From: Bradyrhizobium sp. NFR13
GTDB taxonomy: Bacteria; Pseudomonadota; Alphaproteobacteria; Rhizobiales; Xanthobacteraceae
Assembly (NCBI RefSeq): GCF_900114605.1
Contig: NZ_FOTP01000002.1
Coordinates: forward strand, 372,001 to 436,000
Length of the DNA: 64,000 bases
Direction of reading: 5' to 3'
Positions 56,050 to 64,000 of this stretch are shown here, piece by piece. Both the position numbers and the translations under genes were made by a program. Under the pieces are notes generated by a model. The model saw only the letters and a list, made by a program, of their open reading frames with translations, ran no database searches and was not told the DNA's origin. Numbering within the stretch: position 1 is the first letter of the stretch; each line of letters opens with the position of its first letter.

Positions 56050-56124
56050 TGGCTCCCCGGGCTGGATTCGAACCAGCGACCATTCGATTAACAGTCGAAT
56101 GCTCTACCGCTGAGCTACCAGGGA
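56050..56124 (-). tRNA. tRNA-Asn (anticodon GTT)
   Basis: On the minus strand the acceptor stem TCCCTGG pairs with CCGGGGA (one G-T), the D-arm is AGCTCAGCGGTAGAGC, the anticodon arm ATTCGACTGTTAATCGAAT carries GTT, and the T-arm is CTGGTTCGAATCCAG. The discriminator is G and CCA is encoded (56050-56052). All stems close without mismatches. Confidence 0.97.
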
Positions 56125-56400
56125 ACGTGCGAAGCTTGTTCGCAGGCCGCAGCGTATAACAAAGCGATCCGCGCTTGGAAAGCAGGAAATGCAGCTCTCT
56201 GCATAGTGGTGGCCGACCGGCGAAAACTCAGAAAAAGCCTGATGTTACGGGATCTTCTTGATGCTTGGCCCGTTCCAGTCGGGACCATGTCGCGTATGAG
56301 CGAAGAATAATCTTTCCAACCGTGTCGCTATTTAGTCTTATTGCACCGCAAGACTGCCCTTCGTGACGTTGAATAAGTTCCGAATCGAACGAGGTGACCA

Positions 56401-56574
56401 ATGCCAGCCACGCACACCGACCGCGCGCTTCCGACCGACCTCAACTCCCTGCCCTTCATCAGTGATGACGAATGCGTCACCCGGCTCGCCGAAGCTGTCG
56501 AGGCCCATGACAGCGATCACCTCGATGAGGTGGCGCTCCTGATCGGGCGCCTTGCGGTGCCAATCGAAATCTAG
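56401..56574 (+). CDS. Small hypothetical acidic protein (57 aa)
   Basis: The ATG at 56401 follows GAGGTGACCA, a strong ribosome-binding site. The product starts MPATHTDRALPTDLNSLPF and is acidic, with one cysteine and a helical middle (VTRLAEAVEAHDSDHLDEVA). It lies between tRNA-Asn and tRNA-Cys on the opposite strand. No family is recognised. An antisense frame over the same span (56338-56796) looks like a shadow. Confidence 0.55.
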   Translation: MPATHTDRALPTDLNSLPFISDDECVTRLAEAVEAHDSDHLDEVALLIGRLAVPIEI

Positions 56575-56786
56575 GGAATCGGTTTTCTCCAGAGAATCAC
56601 GTTTCCTGGATGTCCGACCGCGACGCCCTGCGCCTGTTTGGGCCTGACGTTGATGCTGACTGACGTGCCGTCGAGTTCGCCCTGATCGCTGTTTGCCCAT
56701 AGACGCGGCGGCGAAACCAACGTCGCGCGACGTTCTGTTCAACTGTGACTGTGGAGCTGCTTTCAGTAACGCGCACGGCGGTTGTG

Positions 56787-56802
56787 CCCGGATCATTCCG
56801 GG
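56787..56802. terminator. Short hairpin downstream of tRNA-Cys
   Basis: CCCGGA (56787-56792) and TCCGGG (56797-56802) form a 6-bp GC-rich stem with loop TCAT, 31 bases past the tRNA-Cys 3' end on the minus strand. There is no T-run, so the call is weak. Confidence 0.3.
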
Positions 56803-56832
56803 TCTGGCAGACTAAGTTATTGACTGAATTGA

Positions 56833-56906
56833 TGGAGGCCACGTCGGGAATCGAACCCGAATAAACGGTTTTGCAGACCGGCGCGTAACCATTCCGCCAC
56901 ATGGCC
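56833..56906 (-). tRNA. tRNA-Cys (anticodon GCA)
   Basis: On the minus strand the acceptor stem GGCCATG pairs with CGTGGCC (one T-G), followed by the D-arm TGGCGGAATGGTTACGC, anticodon arm CGGTCTGCAAAACCG with GCA, and T-arm TCGGGTTCGATTCCCGA. The discriminator is T, as required for cysteinyl-tRNA synthetase, and CCA is encoded (56833-56835). Confidence 0.96.
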
Positions 56907-56992
56907 CCATAGCGGGTTAGTTACAGACCGTTCGCCATTTAGGCAATGCCCGGCTGAAATCTTTCATGGGTTCCGACATACCGACACAATGA

Positions 56993-57172
56993 TCAGCAGG
57001 AGGCCTGCCAGCCATCCGGAAACGGAATCAGCGGCCAGGGACCGTCATTGTCGTTCGCGGCGGTCGGAATCGGGGCGAAGAACATTTCGTGGCTGCGCAG
57101 ATCATCCCGCACATCGGCCTCGATTTCGGCCCGGACCGTCTCCAGCAGATAGTCAAATTCGGCTTCGCTCAT
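56993..57172 (-). CDS. Small hypothetical protein (59 aa)
   Basis: The ATG at 57172 is preceded by GGGAGCAAAAAG, a good ribosome-binding site; the open frame to 57256 is therefore not used. The product starts MSEAEFDYLLETVRAEIEAD, an acidic helix, and ends in a Pro/Trp-rich tail (NDNDGPWPLIPFPDGWQASC). No domain is recognised. It is divergent from the secreted-protein gene at 57420, with two inverted repeats between them. Confidence 0.6.
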   Translation of the reverse strand: MSEAEFDYLLETVRAEIEADVRDDLRSHEMFFAPIPTAANDNDGPWPLIPFPDGWQASC

Positions 57173-57367
57173 CTTTTTGCTCCCTGTCTTGGGAGCAATC
57201 TGACGCAAAGCCTTTGTTGGGCTGTTGAATGGATCGTTCAAATTGTATCGATCCACACGTCAGGTTCGTGATGGTTACCGAGACGTTTACCTCATCGGAT
57301 ACTCCGGTCCCGTCGTCATTGTATCGCCTTGAGAGCTTGCCCGGCCGGGTGCGCTGCAACACTTTGC

Positions 57368-57405
57368 TTGGCAGGATTGGAGTATTGATCGTAGCATCCT
57401 GCCAA
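57368..57405. promoter_or_regulatory. 10-bp inverted repeat just upstream of the 57420 gene
   Basis: TTGGCAGGAT (57368-57377) and ATCCTGCCAA (57396-57405) are exact reverse complements separated by 18 bases. The right arm ends four bases before the AAGGGGGCACG ribosome-binding stretch. It may be an operator or a 5'-UTR hairpin. A second pair, TGGATCG (57230-57236) and CGATCCA (57249-57255), lies nearer to the divergent gene. Confidence 0.45.
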
Positions 57406-57419
57406 CCCAAGGGGGCACG

Positions 57420-57743
57420 ATGAACATCCGGGTCTTGATCGCCACATTGCTGATGACTTCGCCAGGCTGGGCCCAGACCAAACCGCCCGTTCCGGTTCGC
57501 ACCGATCCCTGCGCACCGATCGGCCGGACCGCCGACGGCCAGTTGGTCTACTCCCTGAAGTGCGAGAAGCTGCCGGTTCCAGTGGTGCCGCCGCAGGCTG
57601 CAGCCCCGGCACCGCCTCCCGCACCCGTCGTGGAAGAAGCTCGCGGCGGACTGTTCCGCAATCCGTTTCCGTCGCTCGTCAGGCCGTCATCATCGAGTGA
57701 CGAGCGTGAAGCCGGCGTCGGTCCGCCGCCCAGCAGCCGATAG
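57420..57743 (+). CDS. Predicted exported proline-rich protein (107 aa)
   Basis: The product has a signal peptide (MNIRVLIATLLMTSPGWAQT) and a mature part rich in Pro, Val, Ala and Ser, with two cysteines (DPCAPIG, SLKCEKL) likely to be paired and a low-complexity tail (PPQAAAPAPPPAPVVEEARG). It is probably periplasmic and largely unstructured. The ATG at 57420 follows AAGGGGG. No function can be assigned. Confidence 0.65.
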   Translation: MNIRVLIATLLMTSPGWAQTKPPVPVRTDPCAPIGRTADGQLVYSLKCEKLPVPVVPPQAAAPAPPPAPVVEEARGGLFRNPFPSLVRPSSSSDEREAGVGPPPSSR

Positions 57744-57770
57744 GCCGGGATCAATCAAAACCGAACGCGA

Positions 57771-58508
57771 TCAGGCGTGCTTCTTACGCCGCCAGTCGCG
57801 CTTAGGTTTGGGCTTTGGCGCCAGTTCCGGCATAACGCTCTGCGCCTCGCGATATTTCGCCAGCATCCGCTCGAAAGACTCGTTCAGCGTAGTCTCGATC
57901 TCCGGCTTCCGCTCGAGGCTGGCGAGCAGCATGCCGGCAGCCTCGATGGTCGACAGACCGTCCTTGCGCGGCTCGCGGCGAAGCTTGCCGTAAAGCGACG
58001 CTTTTGCCGGTCCAAGAATGACGCGCTGGCATTTCAGCATCCAGGCATTGCGCCACCACAGCGCCTTGGCCTGGCTCCAGGTGCCGTCAAGCAGCACGAT
58101 GCCCTGAATGTCTTTCAGCAAGGCACGCTGGTTTTCCTCGGCCTGACCCTTGCGATCGATGGCCAGGATGTCGCGATCGGTCTCGTAATCGGTGACCTTG
58201 GCGGAGCCAAGGTAGAGGATCGCCCAGCGCGCGGGATCGGCAACCGGCTTGCCCAGCGCCTTGGCGAGGCTCGGCCAGGACAGGCCGATCTTGACCGTGG
58301 CCTTCTTGAAATGAAGCGCGGCGAGGCGCGCCGTCCCCAGCGCCCTGTCCTGCTCCTGCGGATGCTGCAGGATCAGGAGCTCGATCTTGTTGTCGATGGG
58401 CGCGATGCTGTCGCAGATGCACAGCGGCATCGGCTTGTGGCAATGCGGACATTCCGGAATCGCCTCGGCGACCCCGTCAGCGGCTTGCAGATCTGATTTC
58501 TTGGACAT
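57771..58508 (-). CDS. DTW-domain tRNA-uridine aminocarboxypropyltransferase
   Basis: DTW enzymes (TapT/TuaA) attach a 3-amino-3-carboxypropyl group to uridine in tRNA using SAM. The product (245 aa) has an N-terminal cysteine cluster CPHCHKPMPLCIC, the HPQEQDRALGTARL segment, the DTW core LLDGTWSQAKALWW, and LSTIEAAG near the end, followed by a basic Lys/Arg tail (KPKPKRDWRRKKHA) likely to bind tRNA. The family match is clear; the target position in tRNA is not. Confidence 0.9.
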   Translation of the reverse strand: MSKKSDLQAADGVAEAIPECPHCHKPMPLCICDSIAPIDNKIELLILQHPQEQDRALGTARLAALHFKKATVKIGLSWPSLAKALGKPVADPARWAILYLGSAKVTDYETDRDILAIDRKGQAEENQRALLKDIQGIVLLDGTWSQAKALWWRNAWMLKCQRVILGPAKASLYGKLRREPRKDGLSTIEAAGMLLASLERKPEIETTLNESFERMLAKYREAQSVMPELAPKPKPKRDWRRKKHA

Positions 58509-58564
58509 TGCCCGCTATACGCTGCGCGGCCCGAGGCTTCAACCGCCGTAATGCCCGGATCTGG

Positions 58565-61500
58565 CTATTCAGCCGGGGCTGGCACCGGCGCCCGGCGGAA
58601 GCGGTTACGCAGCCGGTCGATCAGCAGGTAAATCACCGGCGTCGTGTAGAGCGTCAGCACCTGCGAAACAAACAACCCGCCAATGATGGTGATGCCCAAC
58701 GGCCGCCGCAGCTCGGTGCCCGGCCCGGTCGCGATCACCAGCGGGATCGCCGCGAACACCGCCGCCAGCGAGGTCATCAGGATCGGGCGGAAGCGCACGG
58801 TGCAGGCCTCGAAGATCGCCTCGGCGGGCGACAATCCACGATGCCGCTCCGCCTCGATGGCGAAGTCGACCATCATGATTCCGTTCTTCTTGACGATACC
58901 GATGAGGAGAATGATGCCGACGAAGGCGATCACGGTCAGCGGCGTATTGGTGATCTGCAATGCCAGCAACGCGCCGAGCCCCGCCGAGGGCAGTGTCGAG
59001 ATGATGGTCAGAGGATGCACCAGGCTCTCATAGAGCACGCCCAGCACGATATACATCGCGATCAGCGCGCCGAGGATCAGCAACGGCTGCCGCCCCGTCG
59101 TCTTGCTGAAGTCACCGGCATTGCCATCGAAGCCGCCGCGGATGCCTTCCGGCATATGCAATTCGTCGACGGCGCGCTGGATGTTGCCGGTTACGGCGTC
59201 GAGCTGCACGCCGGGCAGCGTGTTGAACGACACCGTGGTCGACGGGAACCCCTGCGAGTGGAACACCGCCAGCGCCGACAACGTGCGCGACATGCGCACA
59301 ACCGCCGACAACGGCACCTGCGACCCATTCAGGCCTGCGACATAGATACGATCGAGATCGGACGGATCGTTCTGGAATTTCGGATCGATTTCCAGCACCA
59401 CCTTGTACTGGTTGCGCTGGGTATAGATCGTCGAGATCTGCCGTTGCGAGAACGCGTTGTTGAGCGCGTTATCGATGTCCTGCACCTTGACGCCGAGGCT
59501 CGATGCCATCTTGCGGTCGATGGTCAGCGTCAATTGCAATCCGCCGGGATCGCGGTCGCTCGACACGTCGGTGATGCCCTCGACGCTCTCCAGCCGTTTG
59601 CCGACCAGCGGTGCCCATTTCTGCAGGAGATCGAGATTGGTCGAGGTCAGCGTGTATTGATAGTTGGAGTCACTCTGGCGTCCGCCGGCGCGCAGATCCT
59701 GCGCGGCAAACATGAAGAGACGGATACCCGGAACCGCGCTGAGCTTCGGACGCAACCGATTGATGACGTCTTCAGTCGATGCTCCGTTGCGCTCCTCTGG
59801 TGGTTTCAAGGCGATAAACATGGTGCCCCGGTTGGCGCCGCCGCCGCCCGGCCCGCCAGTGCCGCCAAGCGACGAACCGATACTGGCCACGCCGGGATCG
59901 CTCAGCACGAGATCAGCCATATGCTGCTGCAATCCGAGCATCGCCTGAAACGAGACATCGGCCGATGCGCGCGTTGCGCCGATCACGAAGCCACTGTCGT
60001 CGTTCGGGAAAAAACCTTTCGGCGTCTTGATGTAGAGTGTGACCGTCAGCGCGATGGTGGCGAAGAACACCAACAACGTCAGGAGTGGAAAACCCAGCAC
60101 CACATGCAGCGTGCGTTCATAGAACGCCACGACGCGTGACAGCGTGCCTTCGACGATACGGTCGAAACGGGTCTCGGTGCTCGACAGGCCGCTCTTGATA
60201 TATTGCGCACAGATCATCGGTGTCACCGTTAACGACACCAGCGTCGAGACCACAATCGAGAATGTCAGCGTCAAAGAGAATTCGCGCAGCAATCGGCCGA
60301 CCAGACCATCCATGAAGATTAGCGGGATGAAGGCGGCGATCAGCGACAGGCTGATCGACAGCACCGTGAAGCCGATCTGCCTGGCGCCTGCGAGCGCCGC
60401 CTGCATCGGCGCCATGCCCTCTTCAAGATTGCGGTACATGTTCTCGATCATGACGATGGCGTCGTCGACCACGAAGCCGACAGAGATCGCCAGCGCCATC
60501 AGCGACAGGTTGTTGATCGAGAAGCCGGCCAGCCACATGCCGACGCAGGTGCCAGCCAGCGCCAGCGGCACCGAGACGCCGGCTGCGATGGTGGGCGTGC
60601 CGCGACGCAGGAACAGGAACACCACGGCCATCACCAGCACGGCGGTGGCAAACAGCGTCCACTCCATGTCCTCGACCGAGGCGCGAATGGTGCCGGTACG
60701 ATCAGTCAGAACCGAAATCTCGATCCCCGCGGGAATCCATTGTTTCAGATCGGGGATCAGCGCTTTCACGCGATCGACGGTGTCGATGACGTTGGCGTTG
60801 CCCTGTTTGGTGATCTGGATCAGCACCGCCGGCTGCTTGTTGAACCAGGCAACCGAGCGGCTGTTGCGCGTGGCGTCCTGAACATCGGCGACATCAGACA
60901 GCCGCAGATAATTGCCGTTCGAACTCTTGACGATGATCTCGCGAAATTCCTCCGCCGTGCGCATCTGCGGATTCATCGAGATCGTCTCGCTCTGCCGCGA
61001 TCCCTGGAAGATGCCGACAGGACCAAGCGGATTTGCATTGACGATCGCAGTGCGCACGTCGTCAGTGGCAATCCCGGCATTCGACAGCGCGACCGGATTG
61101 AGCTGGATGCGCACCGCGGGCTGGTCGGCGCCGCTGGCAGTGACTTCGCCGACCCCCGGCACCTGCGATAGCCGCTGTACGATCACGGTGTCGGCGACGT
61201 CGTAGATCGCGGAGGCGGACATCGTTGGCGACGTCAAAGCGAGAATGAAGACAGGCGCGGCGGACGGGTTGGCCTTGCGGAACGTAGGCAGTGTCGGAAG
61301 ATCGGTTGGCAGATCCGCCATGGACGCGTTGATCGCGGCCTGCACGTCACGCGCGGCGCGATCGACATCGCGGCCGATCGCGAATTGCAACTGAATACTG
61401 GTCGAGCCCAGCGAACTCGTTGAGGTGATCTGATCGAGGCCGGCGATGATGCCCAGACGTCGTTCCAGCGGCGCAGCAACGGTCGCCGCCATGATCGACG

Positions 61501-61675
61501 GATCAGCGCCCGGCCGCGACGCTTGCACACGGATCATCGGGAAATCGACATTGGGCGTCGCAGCGACCGGCAGGAAGTGATAGGCGACGACGCCGAGAAG
61601 AAACAGTCCGATCGCCAGCAACGTGGTGCCGACCGGCCGCATGATGAATGGCGCTGAGATGGAGATGGAAGCCAC
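58565..61675 (-). CDS. mdtC: RND efflux pump inner-membrane subunit, MdtC type
   Basis: RND subunits export drugs and other compounds using the proton gradient. The 1036-aa product has the standard twelve-span layout with two large periplasmic loops, the TM4 proton-relay Asp pair in VGFVVDDAIVMIEN, QRQISTIYTQRNQYKVVLE and VYESLVHP-like VLYESLVHPLTIISTLPSAG. It follows the MdtB-like gene with a one-base overlap (TAGTG, GTG start), as in mdtBC. The porter-domain loop GGTGGPGGGGANRG is unusually glycine-rich. The tolC gene in this window could supply the outer-membrane part. Confidence 0.92.
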   Translation of the reverse strand: MASISISAPFIMRPVGTTLLAIGLFLLGVVAYHFLPVAATPNVDFPMIRVQASRPGADPSIMAATVAAPLERRLGIIAGLDQITSTSSLGSTSIQLQFAIGRDVDRAARDVQAAINASMADLPTDLPTLPTFRKANPSAAPVFILALTSPTMSASAIYDVADTVIVQRLSQVPGVGEVTASGADQPAVRIQLNPVALSNAGIATDDVRTAIVNANPLGPVGIFQGSRQSETISMNPQMRTAEEFREIIVKSSNGNYLRLSDVADVQDATRNSRSVAWFNKQPAVLIQITKQGNANVIDTVDRVKALIPDLKQWIPAGIEISVLTDRTGTIRASVEDMEWTLFATAVLVMAVVFLFLRRGTPTIAAGVSVPLALAGTCVGMWLAGFSINNLSLMALAISVGFVVDDAIVMIENMYRNLEEGMAPMQAALAGARQIGFTVLSISLSLIAAFIPLIFMDGLVGRLLREFSLTLTFSIVVSTLVSLTVTPMICAQYIKSGLSSTETRFDRIVEGTLSRVVAFYERTLHVVLGFPLLTLLVFFATIALTVTLYIKTPKGFFPNDDSGFVIGATRASADVSFQAMLGLQQHMADLVLSDPGVASIGSSLGGTGGPGGGGANRGTMFIALKPPEERNGASTEDVINRLRPKLSAVPGIRLFMFAAQDLRAGGRQSDSNYQYTLTSTNLDLLQKWAPLVGKRLESVEGITDVSSDRDPGGLQLTLTIDRKMASSLGVKVQDIDNALNNAFSQRQISTIYTQRNQYKVVLEIDPKFQNDPSDLDRIYVAGLNGSQVPLSAVVRMSRTLSALAVFHSQGFPSTTVSFNTLPGVQLDAVTGNIQRAVDELHMPEGIRGGFDGNAGDFSKTTGRQPLLILGALIAMYIVLGVLYESLVHPLTIISTLPSAGLGALLALQITNTPLTVIAFVGIILLIGIVKKNGIMMVDFAIEAERHRGLSPAEAIFEACTVRFRPILMTSLAAVFAAIPLVIATGPGTELRRPLGITIIGGLFVSQVLTLYTTPVIYLLIDRLRNRFRRAPVPAPAE

Positions 61676-64000
61676 TAGGGCGCCCCCCCTGCTCCCGCTG
61701 TCCCGGCTGCACCCGCGACGGGCGGTGCACTCTTCTCGAACCGGCGATTGATGCGATCCAGCGCCAGATAGATTACCGGCGTGGTGTAGAGCGTCAGGAT
61801 CTGGCTGAGCAGCAGACCGCCGATGATCGACACGCCGAGCGGGAAGCGCAGCTCTGCGCCGGTGCCGCTTTCGATCGCCAGCGGCAACGCACCAAACAAT
61901 GCCGCCAGCGTCGTCATCATGATGGGCCGGAACCGCAGTAGACAGGCTTCGACGATCGCCGCTTCCGGTGCCATGCCGCGATTGCGCTCGGCATCCAGTG
62001 CGAAGTCGATCATCATGATCGCGTTCTTCTTGACGATGCCCATCAGGAGGATGATGCCGATCAGCCCAATCACCGACAGGTCCTGCCCGGTCAGCATCAA
62101 TGCGAGGATCGCACCGACACCAGCCGATGGCAGCGTCGAGAGAATGGTGATCGGATGGATGTAACTCTCATAGAGCACGCCGAGCACGATATAGATCGTC
62201 ACCAGTGCCGCGAGGATCAGCCAAGGCTGACCGGACAGCGATTTGGAAAATTCCGCGGCGTCGCCGGAGAACATCCCGACAATGCTGGTCGGCATGCCGA
62301 TCCGGGTCTCGATCTTCTTGACCTCCTCAACCGCGTCACCAAGCGCCTCGTTCGGTGCGAGATTGAAGCTGAGCGAGATCGCTGGGAATTGCGCCTGATG
62401 CGAGATCGCCAGCGGCGCCGTCGTGCGCGTCAATGTGGCTACGGCAGACAGCGGCACCTGCGCGCCTGCCACACCAGGCAGATACAGTTTCGACAGCACG
62501 TCGGGATCGCGCTGCTGCGACGGCAGTGCTTCCAGCACGACGCGGTATTGGTTGGCCTGACCGTAGATGGTCGAAATCTGGCGCTGCGCGAAGGCATCAT
62601 TCAGCGTGTCGGTGACGCCCTGCAGATTGACGCCGAGCTGACCGGCACGCTGCCGGTTGATATCAAGCGACGCTCGCAATCCACCGGTCTGTGCTTCCGA
62701 GGACACGTCTCGGAACATCGGATCGCGCCGCAATTCGGCAACCAGCTTCTGTGACCACTCGGTCACCTGCGCCGCATCAGTCCCGGTCAACGTATATTGA
62801 TACTGCGAGCGGCTGCTCTGCGTACTGATCTGGATGTCCTGCACGGGCTGGAAATACACGGTCATGCCCGGGATCGCTGCAACACGATCTTTGAGCCGCC
62901 CGATCACAGCATTCATGTCATCCTTGCGCTCGCCGCGTGGCTTCAGGGTCATCACAAGCCGACCGACATTGGTGGTCGGATTGACCGAACCGCCGCCGAT
63001 CACCGAGACGATTCCGGTGACATCCGGGTCGGCCTGGATCGCCGCTGCCGCCGCGCCCTGACGGCTCTGCATCTCCGCGAACGACACGTCGGGGCCGGCC
63101 TCTGTCACGGCAGTAATCGAGGCGGTGTCCTGCAGCGGCAGGAAGCCCTTGGGGGCGATAACATAGAGGCCCAGCGTCGCGACGATGGTCAGGAACGTCA
63201 CCACCAGCGTGGCCGATTGATGCTGCAACACCCACAGCAGCGTGTGGTGATAGAACGCCACCATCCGGTCGATACCGCGACTGACGACACCCAGACCAGG
63301 TACCTGCCATTCATCCCTGGTGTGCTTCAAAAGCCGCGAGCACATCATCGGCGTCAGTGTCAACGAGACCACGGCGGACATGACCACGGCAATGGTCAGC
63401 GTCAGGGCGAACTCGCGGAACATGCGGCCGACAAGGCCTGACATGAACAGCAGCGGGATGAACACGGCGATCAGCGACACAGTGAGCGAGATCACCGTGA
63501 AGCCGATTTCCTTCGCACCCGCCAGCGCCGCCTGCATCGGGCTTTCGCCCTCTTCCATATGGCGGACGATGTTCTCGATCATCACGATGGCGTCGTCGAC
63601 CACGAAGCCGGTGCCGATGGTCAGCGCCATCAGGCTGAGATTGTCGAGGCTGAAGCCGGCGAAATACATCACGCCGAAGGACGTGATCAGCGACAGGGGC
63701 AGCGCCACGCCGGCAATCAGCGTTGCACGCAGCGACCGGAGGAACAGCAACACCACCAAAGTCACGAGGATGACGGACAGCACCAGCGTGAATTGCACGT
63801 CATGGACAGAGGCGCGAATGGTCACGGTGCGGTCGCTGACGATGGTGAGCTTGACGCCGGCCGGCATCGACCGCTGCACCTTCGGAATTTCCTCGCGGAT
63901 CTGGCGAACGACCTCGATGACATTGGCACCGGGCTGACGCTGGATCTCAATGATGACGGCAGGCGTGCCTTGATACCAACCGCCAGTGCGGTCGTTTTCC
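61675..64000 (-). CDS. mdtB: RND efflux pump inner-membrane subunit, MdtB type (N-terminus outside window)
   Basis: The visible 774 codons begin inside the first periplasmic loop (GGWYQGTPAVIIEIQRQPGA) and include TGFVVDDAIVMIENI with the TM4 Asp pair, LPLQDTASI, QRQISTIYGQANQYRVVLEA and the C-terminal spans (LGVLYESYIHPITILSTLPS). The protein ends in an Ala/Gly-rich tail. MdtB and MdtC normally make a mixed trimer (B2C), so both genes are needed. An mdtA-like adaptor would lie just past the window edge; that is inference. Confidence 0.9.
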   Translation of the reverse strand, partial: ENDRTGGWYQGTPAVIIEIQRQPGANVIEVVRQIREEIPKVQRSMPAGVKLTIVSDRTVTIRASVHDVQFTLVLSVILVTLVVLLFLRSLRATLIAGVALPLSLITSFGVMYFAGFSLDNLSLMALTIGTGFVVDDAIVMIENIVRHMEEGESPMQAALAGAKEIGFTVISLTVSLIAVFIPLLFMSGLVGRMFREFALTLTIAVVMSAVVSLTLTPMMCSRLLKHTRDEWQVPGLGVVSRGIDRMVAFYHHTLLWVLQHQSATLVVTFLTIVATLGLYVIAPKGFLPLQDTASITAVTEAGPDVSFAEMQSRQGAAAAAIQADPDVTGIVSVIGGGSVNPTTNVGRLVMTLKPRGERKDDMNAVIGRLKDRVAAIPGMTVYFQPVQDIQISTQSSRSQYQYTLTGTDAAQVTEWSQKLVAELRRDPMFRDVSSEAQTGGLRASLDINRQRAGQLGVNLQGVTDTLNDAFAQRQISTIYGQANQYRVVLEALPSQQRDPDVLSKLYLPGVAGAQVPLSAVATLTRTTAPLAISHQAQFPAISLSFNLAPNEALGDAVEEVKKIETRIGMPTSIVGMFSGDAAEFSKSLSGQPWLILAALVTIYIVLGVLYESYIHPITILSTLPSAGVGAILALMLTGQDLSVIGLIGIILLMGIVKKNAIMMIDFALDAERNRGMAPEAAIVEACLLRFRPIMMTTLAALFGALPLAIESGTGAELRFPLGVSIIGGLLLSQILTLYTTPVIYLALDRINRRFEKSAPPVAGAAGTAGAGGAP

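Noticed and set aside
58508..60139. Open frame of 543 codons antisense to mdtC.
   Set aside because: It is Arg/Gln/His-rich without domains; the RND subunit on the other strand explains the sequence fully.
1..64000. CRISPR arrays, insertion sequences, prophage or integrative elements.
   Set aside because: No regularly spaced direct repeats, transposase, integrase or phage structural gene were found on either strand.

Overview
This is a GC-rich chromosomal window whose gene content and order point to an alphaproteobacterium of the Bradyrhizobium/Rhodopseudomonas/Afipia group (Nitrobacteraceae). The signs are the dusB-ntrB-ntrC-ntrY-ntrX-dat-hfq-hflX-mazG order, the fused ispDF, popZ between valS and tolC, and the GTCATGGCCGGG-type palindromic repeat. 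The genus cannot be fixed from the sequence alone. No rRNA, CRISPR array, transposase, integrase or phage gene was seen.

Layout. Positions 1-1300 hold the end of an unknown gene and a few tiny, weakly supported genes. Positions 1359-8655 are a plus-strand housekeeping run: rlpA, a D-Ala-D-Ala carboxypeptidase, tmk, holB, metG, a TatD nuclease and a metallo-beta-lactamase-fold hydrolase, several with ATGA overlaps. Positions 8789-20540 are accessory: an NTF2-like protein, a TRAP transporter (dctP plus fused dctQM) read together with an acyl-CoA ligase, two SDR enzymes, an XRE regulator, a RES/Xre toxin-antitoxin pair with a likely operator, a class C beta-lactamase-like hydrolase and a predicted outer-membrane protein.

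Positions 20607-27066 hold a cobalt-type nitrile hydratase (alpha with a histidine-rich N-terminus, beta), a divergent Crp/Fnr regulator, and a napEDABC periplasmic nitrate reductase operon with an FNR/FixK-like box. In napA a conserved Trp codon has become TAG while the rest of the gene and operon stays intact; this is the most striking single observation. Positions 27104-33443 are a second catabolic block: two duplicated TctC-type binding proteins, an FAD-linked 2-hydroxyacid oxidase, a GntR regulator, a divergent SDR and a DapA-family lyase.

Positions 33440-58508 are mostly conserved core: queC, mazG, hflX, hfq, a D-amino-acid transaminase, the NtrYX and NtrBC nitrogen two-component systems, dusB, ispDF, a CinA-type amidohydrolase, a RatA-like protein, lipA, a 3-methyladenine glycosylase, valS, popZ, tolC, a shortened pcm-like gene, tRNA-Asn, tRNA-Cys, small unknown genes and a DTW-domain tRNA enzyme. 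Positions 58565-64000 carry two RND pump subunits of the MdtB/MdtC type; the first runs off the window end.

Functional links. The NtrBC/NtrYX systems (nitrogen status), the nitrate reductase (respiration or redox balance) and the nitrile hydratase (nitrogen from nitriles) make a nitrogen theme. The two transporter-plus-enzyme blocks look like uptake and breakdown of organic acids whose identity cannot be read from sequence.
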